Made by a program: the position numbers and the translations under genes. This document shows, one piece after another, positions 8,188 to 16,197 of a DNA stretch of 64,000 nucleotides (its first letter is position 1; the number at the start of each line of letters is the position of its first letter). Below the pieces are notes generated by a model that was not told the origin of the DNA, searched no databases, and was given only the letters and a program-made list of their open reading frames with translations. The DNA is from Maribacter flavus (GTDB lineage Bacteria; Bacteroidota; Bacteroidia; Flavobacteriales; Flavobacteriaceae): the NCBI RefSeq assembly GCF_008386635.1, contig NZ_VUOE01000001.1, positions 248,001-312,000 on the forward strand, given 5' to 3'.

Positions 8188-8785
8188 CCAAGAATATTTT
8201 TATGGGAAGGACTCCCGCTTCACGTTTTAGCATTTCACGATGTTTCTCGCTGAGCTCGGGCAAGGCATCAATCTGAGCCGCCAACCTATTCCTATCCACA
8301 TTGGGTAGCCCCAACATTTCTGCATCCATGGCGTAAAGTTTCCAGGGCTTGGCAAACCATTCTTCCGGAAGTTCCTCTTTGTCCTCTTTATCCAACTGTC
8401 TTAGCTGCGCCAAATCCATCCGCATCTTTGAAATTTTGGCCAGATCGTTGACATCCTTGGCCAGATGTCTAGCTAAGGCGATATCCTTTTCCAAATCCTC
8501 CGCATACATGTTTCTGTAGGCATCCTTTGAAATCTTGGTATCGCTGTAGAAATATTCGGTCGCATCGTTATAGAATTTTGTGGCCAGGTACCTACTGAAC
8601 CCGTCCACCTTCATCAAATGCTTTATGATGTGGTCCTTGCTTGGAAAATGGGCAAAACGCAAGCGCATGCCCCGGACTTTGTCCAATACTTCCAAATATT
8701 CCACAATACCGGGATCCGCATTATCCGGATTCCCGTTCTCTATAAAATCATAGATGATGTCCAGGTCAATATCCTCCAATCTCAT
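8159..8785 (-). CDS. Phage protein between TerS-like and TerL genes (208 aa)
   Basis: 208 residues, all helical and charged, with no membrane segment. It overlaps terL by 29 bases and the 103-aa gene by four, so the three are translationally coupled. Proteins of this kind next to terL may be part of, or accessory to, the small terminase; the sequence itself shows no motif that decides it. Confidence 0.6.
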   Translation of the reverse strand: MRLEDIDLDIIYDFIENGNPDNADPGIVEYLEVLDKVRGMRLRFAHFPSKDHIIKHLMKVDGFSRYLATKFYNDATEYFYSDTKISKDAYRNMYAEDLEKDIALARHLAKDVNDLAKISKMRMDLAQLRQLDKEDKEELPEEWFAKPWKLYAMDAEMLGLPNVDRNRLAAQIDALPELSEKHREMLKREAGVLPIKIFLDEQEDARKS

Positions 8786-9093
8786 TCGCTCCCAAAATAG
8801 ATTTGTTCCTTCAAGTTTTCCACGGCTATCCGCTCCCTATTCTTTTCAAAGATCTGTGCGGCCGTAATATTCCCACTTTTGGCATTTTCCAATAATTTTT
8901 GGTTGATTTCAAAATCGGCCGTGAGTCTACCTCTATCATAATGAAAACGGATTTTACTTTCCGGATTTTCCCATTCCTTTCTAAAGTCTAATTTATCCAG
9001 GCTTAAATACGTCGCAATCTGATCGGGACCGTAATTGGTCGCCGACAAATCCTCGATAATCTCAAAATCTTCCTGTGATAAATCCATTTTCAA
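8782..9093 (-). CDS. Probable terminase small subunit-like HTH protein
   Basis: 103 residues. The N-terminal half reads like a helix-turn-helix unit (SATNYGPDQIATYLSLDKLDFRK with commas removed would span about residues 16-38), followed by helices with a repetitive KSGNITAAQIFEKN segment common in small terminase proteins. Its place directly before the terL block supports DNA recognition for packaging. It is short for a complete TerS, so the 208-aa neighbour may share the role. Confidence 0.55.
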   Translation of the reverse strand: MKMDLSQEDFEIIEDLSATNYGPDQIATYLSLDKLDFRKEWENPESKIRFHYDRGRLTADFEINQKLLENAKSGNITAAQIFEKNRERIAVENLKEQIYFGSE

Positions 9094-9665
9094 ACCCTTT
9101 CAAAAATCTCCCTCCGAAACTCAAACAAACCCCTACTGTTCGCAAATACATATTGCTCCATATGGGCGTTTTCGCTCCAATTGCCACTGCCTTCAATACA
9201 GTAATAGCCTTCCATCGTTTTGGCCAAACAGACCTTGGCATGTGTCCATGCATATTGTACCTCAATATTCGGCCGTTCACGTACCAGGGCATCCAAAAGG
9301 TCTATCGTTACCGGATTCCGCTTGGGCATACTCTCGTTGATCAAAAGCGTAATCCGTTCCACCCTACCACAATCATGGAGCTCTACCAAGGCTTCAATTG
9401 TCCGCCTGCTGATGCTGTACGTACTCGCGTACAATTGGTCAATGGAAAAATCCTTGACAATCATGGGGATGAACGTAAAGGCATTAAAGGCACCTTCGGT
9501 CTGAAGGAAGAAAAACTCTTCTTTGCTTGGTAACCGCTGCAGGTCCTCCTCCAACTTTTTTATTTTTTGAAAATGCCCCAACAAATACTTTGAAGTATAA
9601 TTGGGGCTTTTCACTACAGCCTCACTGTTCGCACCTGACGACCGTATTTCAAAAAACTTATTCAT
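9090..9665 (-). CDS. PLD-like nuclease domain protein
   Basis: 191 residues with one phospholipase-D-type motif: WTHAKVCLAK (HxK at about 141-143) followed by GSGNWSENAHMEQY, the usual G-S/G-N-W/S-N...E pattern of PLD-fold nucleases. One motif per chain implies dimerisation, as in Nuc-type nucleases. Similar proteins occur near terminase genes of Bacteroidota prophages; the role is unknown and could be DNA processing during packaging. It overlaps the TerS-like gene by four bases. Confidence 0.7.
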   Translation of the reverse strand: MNKFFEIRSSGANSEAVVKSPNYTSKYLLGHFQKIKKLEEDLQRLPSKEEFFFLQTEGAFNAFTFIPMIVKDFSIDQLYASTYSISRRTIEALVELHDCGRVERITLLINESMPKRNPVTIDLLDALVRERPNIEVQYAWTHAKVCLAKTMEGYYCIEGSGNWSENAHMEQYVFANSRGLFEFRREIFERV

Positions 9666-9679
9666 CCAACATTTTAACT

Positions 9680-9700
9680 CCCCTCTCCTCGGGAGAGGGG
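9680..9700. repeat. Dispersed palindromic repeat CCCCTCTCC/GGAGAGGGG
   Basis: A perfect 9-bp stem with a three-base loop, followed by a G-rich tail. This is the familiar GC-rich short repeat found between genes of many Bacteroidota genomes. Related copies in this window lie at 11087-11107, 16666-16690 and 28600-28637. Confidence 0.6.
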
Positions 9701-9714
9701 TCGGGGGAGAGGAC

Positions 9715-10935
9715 TTAGGCCAAGCGCTCCTCCACTAGGTTTAACTCCTGCGTGTATTCCTTGATTTTCTTTCGGATTTTGGCCGCGGCATCTTCCTCCG
9801 GATTATTCTCCAGCTTCTTGCTTTCCCTGCTGATATAGCTGCGCAAAGTATTTCTGCGGGTAACCAACTTGGCATCGGTCAAACTCGCCACCTTTTCCTT
9901 TAGGACTTCATCCGCGAATATGGGATGGTTGCCCAGAATTTGACCATTGTCCCTGTAATACTCCAGTTCGTCCCAAATGGCATGGTTCAATTCAAAGGCC
10001 TCAATCGTTTCCTTGGCCAGTTCGTACAACGCATTATCGGTAAGGCTCAACTCTTGGTTATCTTGATTGGTTACCTTCACCAATTCCGCATGGTTTTCCT
10101 TGTATTGGATCCAGGCGGTCAACATATCGGCCACCAAGATTTTTAATTTATCCGGACAGTCTTTCTCACTGAGGAAAGGAAAATGCTCGCGGAGCTTCAG
10201 ACCGCCTTTTACATTGTCCGGGGCTTCCTCAATCGCCGTTGCAAAAACTACAATGTTTTTACCGTCCTTGTCCGTGATATCGTCTCCAGAACCGTCTCCA
10301 GAACCTTGATCCGGGTTTTGGTCACTGAGCGGCTCGCCCTGAGCGGAGCCGATGGGAGTCATAGTGACTTCTTCCCCATTCACGTCTATGGATTTGACAA
10401 TCTGAAGCACTTTTTGGCCAATCTCTTCAACTTTACCAGTTTCATCTTTCCAATGCTCCAATGAAACTAAGAGAGTTTTAAAAATTTCTTCTTCAGTAAA
10501 AGGAACTTCATCTTCATGTACAAATACCGATTTATGTTGCTCAACATATTCCTGCATCGGCTTCCATAATTCCAAAATAGCCGTAGGATAATCACCAGAA
10601 GGCATGTTTGCCAAATACACAACGATTGCCTTAACTTCTTCGGGCATTAAAGCCAGTACAGCTTCCAAGGTGTATGGTGTTTTATCTTTAACAATTTCCA
10701 TTTTCTTCACCTTAGCCCGTAACTCCAAATCCGTTATACCGTGCAGATGCTGCAGGTCATAACAGATATTTTGGAGGTTGACCTTCGTAAACCCTGCGCG
10801 ACTGTAATAGTTCACGGAGGGAATACTCTTGCCCTCGCTTTTTCGGTAAAGCTCCATCGCCTTATTGTAGCGTTCCTCCGGAATGCCCTTTTGCTCACGT
10901 AAGAACTCCAATACTTTTTCTCTCATAATTTCCAT
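9715..10935 (-). CDS. Phage protein of unknown function with repeat-derived linker
   Basis: 406 residues in two helical parts joined by an acidic Gly/Ser/Asp-rich linker (about 192-225). The linker codes for SAQGEPLSDQNPDQG, which is the translation of a dispersed palindromic repeat that has entered the gene in frame. The C-terminal part (about 300-406) is coiled-coil-like. The gene is preceded by a terminator and an ATGTTAC-type box, so it probably begins the terminase transcription unit. No catalytic motif is seen; a regulatory or assembly role is possible. Confidence 0.65.
   Translation of the reverse strand: MEIMREKVLEFLREQKGIPEERYNKAMELYRKSEGKSIPSVNYYSRAGFTKVNLQNICYDLQHLHGITDLELRAKVKKMEIVKDKTPYTLEAVLALMPEEVKAIVVYLANMPSGDYPTAILELWKPMQEYVEQHKSVFVHEDEVPFTEEEIFKTLLVSLEHWKDETGKVEEIGQKVLQIVKSIDVNGEEVTMTPIGSAQGEPLSDQNPDQGSGDGSGDDITDKDGKNIVVFATAIEEAPDNVKGGLKLREHFPFLSEKDCPDKLKILVADMLTAWIQYKENHAELVKVTNQDNQELSLTDNALYELAKETIEAFELNHAIWDELEYYRDNGQILGNHPIFADEVLKEKVASLTDAKLVTRRNTLRSYISRESKKLENNPEEDAAAKIRKKIKEYTQELNLVEERLA
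10322..10352. repeat. Dispersed palindromic repeat inside a coding region
   Basis: CGGCTC (10330-10335) and GAGCCG (10346-10351) flank ccctgagcg. The element belongs to the CCTGAGCG-type repeats that also occur at 22761-22838. Here it lies in frame within the linker of the 406-aa gene without breaking it. Confidence 0.6.
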
Positions 10936-10943
10936 TTTATGGT

Positions 10944-10963
10944 CATTCCCTTGAAGTCGGGAA
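10944..10963. repeat. Short repeat TTCCCGACTTC..GGGAATG before a start codon
   Basis: The same 20-base element occurs at 15020-15040 just before the protease start. The half-palindrome TTCCC/GGGAA is a common flavobacterial intergenic repeat. Both copies lie within about 30 bases of a phage gene start, so they may affect translation. Confidence 0.5.
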
Positions 10964-11013
10964 CCTCCCTATTGTTACTTTGATTCCAAATATTGCAATT
11001 GCAATTGCAACAC

Positions 11014-11029
11014 CGTGTAACATGAACCC
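11014..11029 (-). promoter_or_regulatory. Candidate late-operon box (GGGTTCATGTTACACG)
   Basis: Second copy of the TTCATGTTACA box. It lies between the terminator of the capsid unit and the start at 10935, and overlapping TTGCAATTGCAA repeats follow it directly, as TGCAATTGCA does at the 3346-3360 copy. Confidence 0.45.
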
Positions 11030-11035
11030 ATAGAA

Positions 11036-11059
11036 AAGCCCCAGATTACTCCGGGGCTT
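11036..11059 (-). terminator. Terminator of capsid transcription unit
   Basis: On the minus strand AAGCCCC...GGGGCTT, followed by TTTC. It lies about 50 bases after the stop of the 278-aa structural gene. Confidence 0.65.
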
Positions 11060-11110
11060 CAACCAACTAACCAAACTAACTCAAGTTCACCCTTTGGGGG
11101 CTAGGGGGCT

Positions 11111-11947
11111 TTACCCTCTCTTTTGTTCAATCAAATAGGTAGTGGCACCGGCCTTGAATACTTTCAAGTCCAACACCGCATTGTTTGCGGCTACCCAGTC
11201 CGTACCATCCTTCAAAACGACGGTTACACTGGCCACCCCTGTTTGGGCCCCTTGGCTCAACACAAAGGGGTCCGCACCACCGGAACCGATCAGGCTCAAT
11301 ACCGTTCCATGGTCATGGTCAAAACTCGCCACATCCAAGGCAGTACCGGCGGCATCAGGAGCCAATTTGAATTGGGTGCCATTGGCTTTCAATAAGGCCA
11401 AGTTCTCATCGGCCTGGGCGAATGGTTCTGCCAATACGATACTTCCTCTATATGTTGCAGGAAGATACCCGGTACCCAATGTCTGTTCGAACATCAAGGT
11501 ATAGCCCGTTTTCGTATCGTCCGCCGCAAAGGAAGGCTTCAATCGCATGGGTGCACAGTCCGTACCGTAAACTTCAAAATCATTTCCGGTACATACACCA
11601 TACATGACGATAAGGTCCTTACCTACCGTATTTTGTATAAATTCCTTGATATCCAAATCGTTGCCTGGATAGTATCCCTCAAATTTGTGTGGCAATACCA
11701 GTTCGTCCACATCGCCCTCACCATCAAATCCGGGTTTTTGCTTTTTAGCGGTCATGTATACCTGGTACATGGTAGCGCCGGGCTTCATCACGTAGTTACC
11801 TTCCAGTAATACCCCACCATCATTTCGGCTAGGACGGCTCAAAATATCGTCCGCAAACATGATGGTCACGTTAGGGCTCTTAGGTGTAGGGGAGCCGGGG
11901 GAAATTCCCGCCGGCGCCGCTATTGACTTTCTTATAAATGCTGACAT
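11111..11947 (-). CDS. Phage structural protein downstream of capsid
   Basis: 278 residues, beta-rich and slightly acidic, with Gly/Ala-rich turns. It follows the capsid gene by 28 bases and is the last gene before a terminator. Size, composition and place suggest an abundant virion protein such as a decoration protein or tail tube protein. No signature decides between them. Confidence 0.6.
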   Translation of the reverse strand: MSAFIRKSIAAPAGISPGSPTPKSPNVTIMFADDILSRPSRNDGGVLLEGNYVMKPGATMYQVYMTAKKQKPGFDGEGDVDELVLPHKFEGYYPGNDLDIKEFIQNTVGKDLIVMYGVCTGNDFEVYGTDCAPMRLKPSFAADDTKTGYTLMFEQTLGTGYLPATYRGSIVLAEPFAQADENLALLKANGTQFKLAPDAAGTALDVASFDHDHGTVLSLIGSGGADPFVLSQGAQTGVASVTVVLKDGTDWVAANNAVLDLKVFKAGATTYLIEQKRG

Positions 11948-11975
11948 CTTAATCTCTTTTTTTTAAGTTATACAA

Positions 11976-14108
11976 TTAAGCTATCGTCCTTTCGGATTCG
12001 TACCAAACCCCACCGGTCTTCACCAAGGTAATCTTATCCGAGGCGGTAGCAAGCACGGCCTGACTAGCCACTTCAATATTACCGGCCACATCATTGATGG
12101 TCAATGTTGGAGCTCCCGGAGGTCCATAGATGGTAATCTCGTTACCTTCCACACCGTTGGTAATTTCATCCAACACCTCGTTTGCAGCTGCGGTACTGTA
12201 GAAGTTCACCCCTTCACTGGCATCGATGATACCTGCGTCAAAGTTCACGTCTGCAGGAGCAGCGGCACTTACCACATCCTCACGCTTCAATTCCACAATG
12301 GAACCGTCGGCTTTTACGAACAGGGTCAAAATTTTGGCCTGTTTCAAATCGAACGTGGAAGCCAAGGATAGGTTTCCGGTCGAATTAACATTCTTGGATT
12401 CTACAATATTTGGGTTCCCCTCAATCTTGATAATCTGTCCAGGTTTGGCATCGTCAATATGGGTCACCGTAGTATTCCAACCATCCTCTACCTTCATATA
12501 ACCATATTTTGCGCTGATTCTTCCAGTTTTAGTATCGAATACCGGAATACTGAAATCCGCAGGAAAAATAGACACGTCGTTACTCCAAACGGTCTGAACC
12601 TTGAATTCCAACGGATCGCCATCCTTCACCGTAGTACCAATATGAATCAATCGCACACCTAGCTTATAATCGGCCCAGACGTAAATCTTTCTTAATAAAT
12701 ATTCAAAACGATAGAGTGATTTTTCTTTCGGAATATTTTCCAAAATTTCAATATTATCATCGAACGTGATAAACATAAAATCCAAACCTTCCAAATCTGG
12801 CATTACCTCAAATTTTACATTGCTGTAATCCTTTGGATTGGTAGGATAACCAACATAATCGTTTTGGGTGCCGTGGAGTTGCTCGTACCTACGTTTATAG
12901 GCCTTCATCCAATATGGGGAAATATAGAAGACCAAGTTCGGGTTCACCCGTACTTCCAATGGCAATCTCTCGATGATTTTATCTACATAGTCCACAATGT
13001 TGGAAACTGTTGGCGTTCCTACGGCAAATGGCTTGTATTTTTTGGTAATGTGCCTCGCCTTGTAAAATTGGTACAACAAACCATCCTGACGGTTGATGAA
13101 CTTACCGGCCTGTGTGGCATCCTTTGGAGTATCCACATGAACACCTTTTACGGTGGCAATTCTATCCTCTACCCTAGCTTTTTTGTCAAATTCGCTAACC
13201 AAAAACTGTACAAAAGTCATTTTGTACGGTTGCGATCCCTCTCTATTTGTCAATTTTGCAATCCATGAAGCTTCAAGTTGCTGAAGGTAATAACCCACAA
13301 ACTCCATATCGATTTGGATTGGATAAATCTTACCTTCTTCAGGTTGAATAAGGTTATTGTTCTTTGGCAACCAGGGCAGTTTTCGCGCTTGTGAAATTTC
13401 AGCCGTTACGATAGTACCAGAGGCTATAGTATCAACGACATTCATTCGCTTTGGCCAGAAAGACGGTAAACCAAAATTGTCCCTGTGCAGGGATTTGATT
13501 TCATCCGGATTTTCGCGATAATAAAGCTTCAAATCCCCGTTCAACTTATCCACATTAACGCTTTCCTCCACCCAATCGGTAGCCGTAGTAACGATACCAG
13601 CGGCCCTTTGGTTCCAAGGTCTGTCCTCAAAAGCGTTCCAGGCTTTATTGTCACCGAACAAGTGCGTAGCGCTGTGCATCGCCTTTGGACCAATCTTTGG
13701 ACCTGTAGCAATGGGGGAATCGTCCTCTGGGGACTTCAACAATTTCTCGATCAAGGCTTTTTGCTCCTTTTGGTTCTTGTTGATCAACTTCAACTGGGCC
13801 TCCACATCGCCTTCCTCAATTTTGGTTTCCACTTCCTCTTCGGTAAGGTTCGTTTGCCTCAAGGCGGTCCTGAGCTCATTTTTCAAACGCTCCTCGCGTT
13901 GATTCTCGGTTTCCATGTTGGATAGGTCCTTATTGAACATCTCCATCATTTCATCCATCTGCTTTTCGTCCTTCAGAAAGTCCTTCAGTTCATTCTTCTG
14001 GTCATCGCTGAACGCGACTTTTTTTCCTTCGCCATCTATGGGAATCTTATCAATTCCGAGTATGGTCATGACCACGGTGGCCAATTGGGCTGCTAATTTC
14101 CATTTCAT
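11976..14108 (-). CDS. Major capsid protein with N-terminal scaffold-like region
   Basis: 710 residues, long for a capsid protein. Three parts can be seen: a hydrophobic start and a highly charged coiled coil (about 30-130), like a delta/scaffold domain; a central mixed alpha/beta region (about 160-540) compatible with the HK97 fold; and a beta-rich C-terminal extension (about 560-710) that could form a surface decoration. The upstream S49 peptidase would remove the N-terminal region during maturation, as in HK97-like phages. The assignment rests on layout and the protease partner, not on a specific motif. Confidence 0.7.
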   Translation of the reverse strand: MKWKLAAQLATVVMTILGIDKIPIDGEGKKVAFSDDQKNELKDFLKDEKQMDEMMEMFNKDLSNMETENQREERLKNELRTALRQTNLTEEEVETKIEEGDVEAQLKLINKNQKEQKALIEKLLKSPEDDSPIATGPKIGPKAMHSATHLFGDNKAWNAFEDRPWNQRAAGIVTTATDWVEESVNVDKLNGDLKLYYRENPDEIKSLHRDNFGLPSFWPKRMNVVDTIASGTIVTAEISQARKLPWLPKNNNLIQPEEGKIYPIQIDMEFVGYYLQQLEASWIAKLTNREGSQPYKMTFVQFLVSEFDKKARVEDRIATVKGVHVDTPKDATQAGKFINRQDGLLYQFYKARHITKKYKPFAVGTPTVSNIVDYVDKIIERLPLEVRVNPNLVFYISPYWMKAYKRRYEQLHGTQNDYVGYPTNPKDYSNVKFEVMPDLEGLDFMFITFDDNIEILENIPKEKSLYRFEYLLRKIYVWADYKLGVRLIHIGTTVKDGDPLEFKVQTVWSNDVSIFPADFSIPVFDTKTGRISAKYGYMKVEDGWNTTVTHIDDAKPGQIIKIEGNPNIVESKNVNSTGNLSLASTFDLKQAKILTLFVKADGSIVELKREDVVSAAAPADVNFDAGIIDASEGVNFYSTAAANEVLDEITNGVEGNEITIYGPPGAPTLTINDVAGNIEVASQAVLATASDKITLVKTGGVWYESERTIA

Positions 14109-14126
14109 CGTTTATATAATTAAAGG

Positions 14127-15017
14127 TTAAAAATTTGCTTGTAGTTCCTTACGTAACTTGATTTTGTCCACCATCACAAAGGCATCGTTCAAACCGCCTA
14201 TTCCATCTATCATCCCGAGCCCTAGCGCCTTGTCCGCATCATAGGTCTTTCCGTTCAACACGCCCTTTTCCTCCTTGAGGTTTGGCCTGCCGGCACGTAC
14301 GGCCGACTGAAACTTTTGGGCGATGGGCGACAAATGTTCCTCAATGATCATTTCGTACTTCCCCTCCAGGGCGAGTCGGAATGCCTCGTTCTTATTTTCG
14401 CTTTCCGGGGGATAGATTTCATGAAAGACGATGCCTTTTTCCTCCCAATAGGGTTTAGCGTCCTGAAAGCTGCTGACAACCCCCACACTTCCAAACCGGG
14501 CGCTCACATCGTTATCCGCCATGATATAATCACACACCGAAACAGCCGTCCAGTAATGCAAGCTCATACAGGCATCCGCCAGGCCAACGACCGGCTTGGT
14601 CTTTTCCTTGGCAAACTGAAGAAACGGACCAATGGCGCTTACCGCACCGCCCGGACCGTCGATATTGAAAATGATTCCTTTGATGTTGGGATTTTTATCG
14701 GCTTTCTTTAGGGCGTCTACAATTTCGTCCGCACCATAGGTACACCAGTCCCCGTACTTAATCACCGCGCCCATCATGTTCACCATGGCCACGCTTCCCT
14801 CCGGAATGATCATTTCCCCGTCCTCATCCTCTTTTACCAACTTCCCATTAGGATCCAGGACCTTTACCAAGGCACTGGTCGATTCCTCAAAGTGGAGCTC
14901 TTCGCCCGAAATGATTTTTTTCACCTGTGGCGCAAACCCCAAAAGGTAGCTGGGTTCCAATAACCAAGTACCTCTGATGACTTCCGATAAGAGTAGATTT
15001 ACCTTCATTTTGTCCAT
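14127..15017 (-). CDS. Prohead protease, S49/SppA-like
   Basis: I chose ATG at 15017 (start MDKMKVNLLL; 296 aa). The frame stays open to 15383, but the extra 122 residues look non-coding and overlap a structured RNA on the other strand. The protein has the S49 pattern: NIDGPGGAVSA (oxyanion region), CMSLHYWTAVSVCDYIMA in place of the usual Ser-Gly-Gly-Tyr-Trp nucleophile segment, and FGSVGV. Such proteases cleave scaffold and capsid N-termini in the prohead. It ends 18 bases before the capsid gene. The Leu/His after the Ser is less usual for the family. Confidence 0.75.
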   Translation of the reverse strand: MDKMKVNLLLSEVIRGTWLLEPSYLLGFAPQVKKIISGEELHFEESTSALVKVLDPNGKLVKEDEDGEMIIPEGSVAMVNMMGAVIKYGDWCTYGADEIVDALKKADKNPNIKGIIFNIDGPGGAVSAIGPFLQFAKEKTKPVVGLADACMSLHYWTAVSVCDYIMADNDVSARFGSVGVVSSFQDAKPYWEEKGIVFHEIYPPESENKNEAFRLALEGKYEMIIEEHLSPIAQKFQSAVRAGRPNLKEEKGVLNGKTYDADKALGLGMIDGIGGLNDAFVMVDKIKLRKELQANF

Positions 15018-15070
15018 TTCATTCCCAAGAAGTCGGGAATCTGGATAAAGGTGCACAGAAGCAAAATTTA

Positions 15071-15083
15071 TTCGTGTAACATC
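15071..15083 (-). promoter_or_regulatory. Candidate late-operon box (GATGTTACACG)
   Basis: Third copy of the ATGTTACA box, about 55 bases before the protease start on the minus strand. It is the least perfect copy (GATG in place of CATG). Confidence 0.4.
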
Positions 15084-15110
15084 AAAATGAAGAATCTCAG
15101 GGAAATAGCG

Positions 15111-15118
15111 TAATTTTG
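15111..15118 (+). promoter_or_regulatory. -7-like element TAATTTTG
   Basis: An exact TAnnTTTG match on the plus strand, just before the structured RNA. No good TTTG is found 19-21 bases upstream, so an activator may be needed or the match may be chance. Confidence 0.35.
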
Positions 15119-15121
15119 TAA

Positions 15122-15417
15122 GGCCGATGCTTGTTGAGCGGCAGGTGTTGTCATACACCAAATATCGCAGCCACGATATTGAATTATTGACGAAGTTACA
15201 TTGGATCAACTTATCATTGATGTGAAACCAGGTTAACCACCCATAAACATTAATGAATTCCATTGCAGCAAATGCAATGTGGTTTGGAAAAATCACAATG
15301 TAACTCACAGGTTCCCTTTTTAGGGATTCTGTATTGGGAACTTGCTTACCAAACATGATAAGTTGAAGTAAGTATAGCTCCAAAGTTCAGGGAGGACCTA
15401 AGTGTCCTCCCTTTTTT
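15122..15417 (+). ncRNA. ~300-nt structured RNA upstream of small membrane peptide
   Basis: Between a -7-like element and a strong terminator (GGGAGGAC/GTCCTCCC, 15390-15411, six T) the plus strand holds many perfect stems: GGTGT/ACACC (15144-15159); AATATCG/CGATATT (15161-15180); AGTTACATTG (15194-15203) with CAATGTAACT (15296-15305), enclosing ATCAA/TTGAT (15205-15221), AAACCA/TGGTTT (15225-15230, 15280-15285) and CATTGCA/TGCAATG (15261-15279). The 5' segment TGCTTGTTGAGC (15128-15139) is the exact complement of 15427-15438, at the start codon of the next gene. This looks like a regulatory RNA acting on that start. No known family is recognised. Confidence 0.55.
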
Positions 15418-15424
15418 AAAAAGT

Positions 15425-15586
15425 ATGCTCAACAAGCAGAAATCCAGCATACGGCAAAAATGCCCTAATGAACGCAAGATGACTAAGCTGGTGTCATTGC
15501 TAACCGTTCTTTTAGTGCTCTTATTTTTTGGTACCTCTGAAGCAATACTTTCTGTGACGCTTCTTAAAATGTGGGAAGAATTTTAA
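15425..15586 (+). CDS. Small membrane peptide (53 aa), possible type I toxin
   Basis: ATG at 15425, A-rich upstream region, 53 codons, TAA at 15584. A basic N-terminus (MLNKQKSSIRQKCPNERKM) precedes a single hydrophobic helix (about 21-46, LVSLLTVLLVLLFF) and a short polar tail. That is the layout of small inner-membrane peptides, including type I toxins and small holins. It lies on the opposite strand to the late genes, between its own terminator and that of the upstream RNA. The start codon region is fully complementary to the 5' part of that RNA, so translation control by antisense pairing is likely (inference). Confidence 0.55.
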   Translation: MLNKQKSSIRQKCPNERKMTKLVSLLTVLLVLLFFGTSEAILSVTLLKMWEEF

Positions 15587-15591
15587 GTAAA

Positions 15592-15624
15592 AAAAGGCTT
15601 TGGGGTGGCTGCTCCAAAGCTTTT
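15592..15624 (+). terminator. Terminator after small membrane peptide
   Basis: GCTTTGG (15597-15603) pairs with CCAAAGC (15614-15620), extended by AAAA/TTTT on either side of one bulged G. It ends the plus-strand unit and may also serve the opposing late operon. Confidence 0.6.
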
Positions 15625-15625
15625 A

Positions 15626-16195
15626 CTAATAATTATTCACCCGATTAGAACTCTTATGTTGAAAACGGGTCAACTTATTTTCCTTGCCGGTTTCCCGGTA
15701 ATACAAGATCCGAAGGCTTTCCGTATCAAAACCGAGCTCCAGCAAATCATATTCGTCCATAAAATCGTTGATGACCTCCTTGATGGCCACCGAAGTAAAT
15801 TGCTTAGAACCGTTCACGTAGAAAATAAAGGCCGTGCGAAAAATATCCTCAAAAAAACCGTTGATGTAATTGTTGTCATACTCCGTAAACTGCAACAATT
15901 CATGTTCGTCTTTCCTGGTTTTAAATAGGGCGCTATCGTACTTCTTGCCCCCCTTTACAATTCGTATACTGAACTGGATCCGGTAATCGTACAGATGCGT
16001 ATTCTCCTCGTATTTGCTGTGGACCATGTTTATGAGCCGACAAATACTGGAGGTTTTGTGCAGCTTGATGGCCTTCGTTTTAAGCCTGGGCATAACTACG
16101 GCCTCCTCGCACTTGAATTCATTGAAGAGAAACGGCACCAAGTGGTCCCTCAATCGAAAAGGTATCAATTCATGTTCGTTTGCCAAGCAACACAT
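15626..16195 (-). CDS. Hypothetical phage protein after spanin (189 aa)
   Basis: The start at 16195 (MCCLANEHEL) is preferred over the longer frame from 16261, because it overlaps the spanin stop by a few bases as elsewhere in this operon. The 189-residue protein is mixed alpha/beta, with no signal peptide or transmembrane helix. No domain is recognised. It is the last gene of the lysis block. Confidence 0.55.
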   Translation of the reverse strand: MCCLANEHELIPFRLRDHLVPFLFNEFKCEEAVVMPRLKTKAIKLHKTSSICRLINMVHSKYEENTHLYDYRIQFSIRIVKGGKKYDSALFKTRKDEHELLQFTEYDNNYINGFFEDIFRTAFIFYVNGSKQFTSVAIKEVINDFMDEYDLLELGFDTESLRILYYRETGKENKLTRFQHKSSNRVNNY

Positions 16196-16197
16196 AC

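Noticed and set aside
15018-15383. 122-residue N-terminal extension of the prohead protease
   Set aside because: The frame is open, but the extension has no protease-like sequence and overlaps the structured plus-strand RNA; a normal start lies at 15017.
15122-15438. Retron-type msr-msd RNA with flanking inverted repeats
   Set aside because: The 12-nt complementary ends recall retron a1/a2 repeats, but there is no reverse transcriptase gene nearby and a terminator lies between the repeats.
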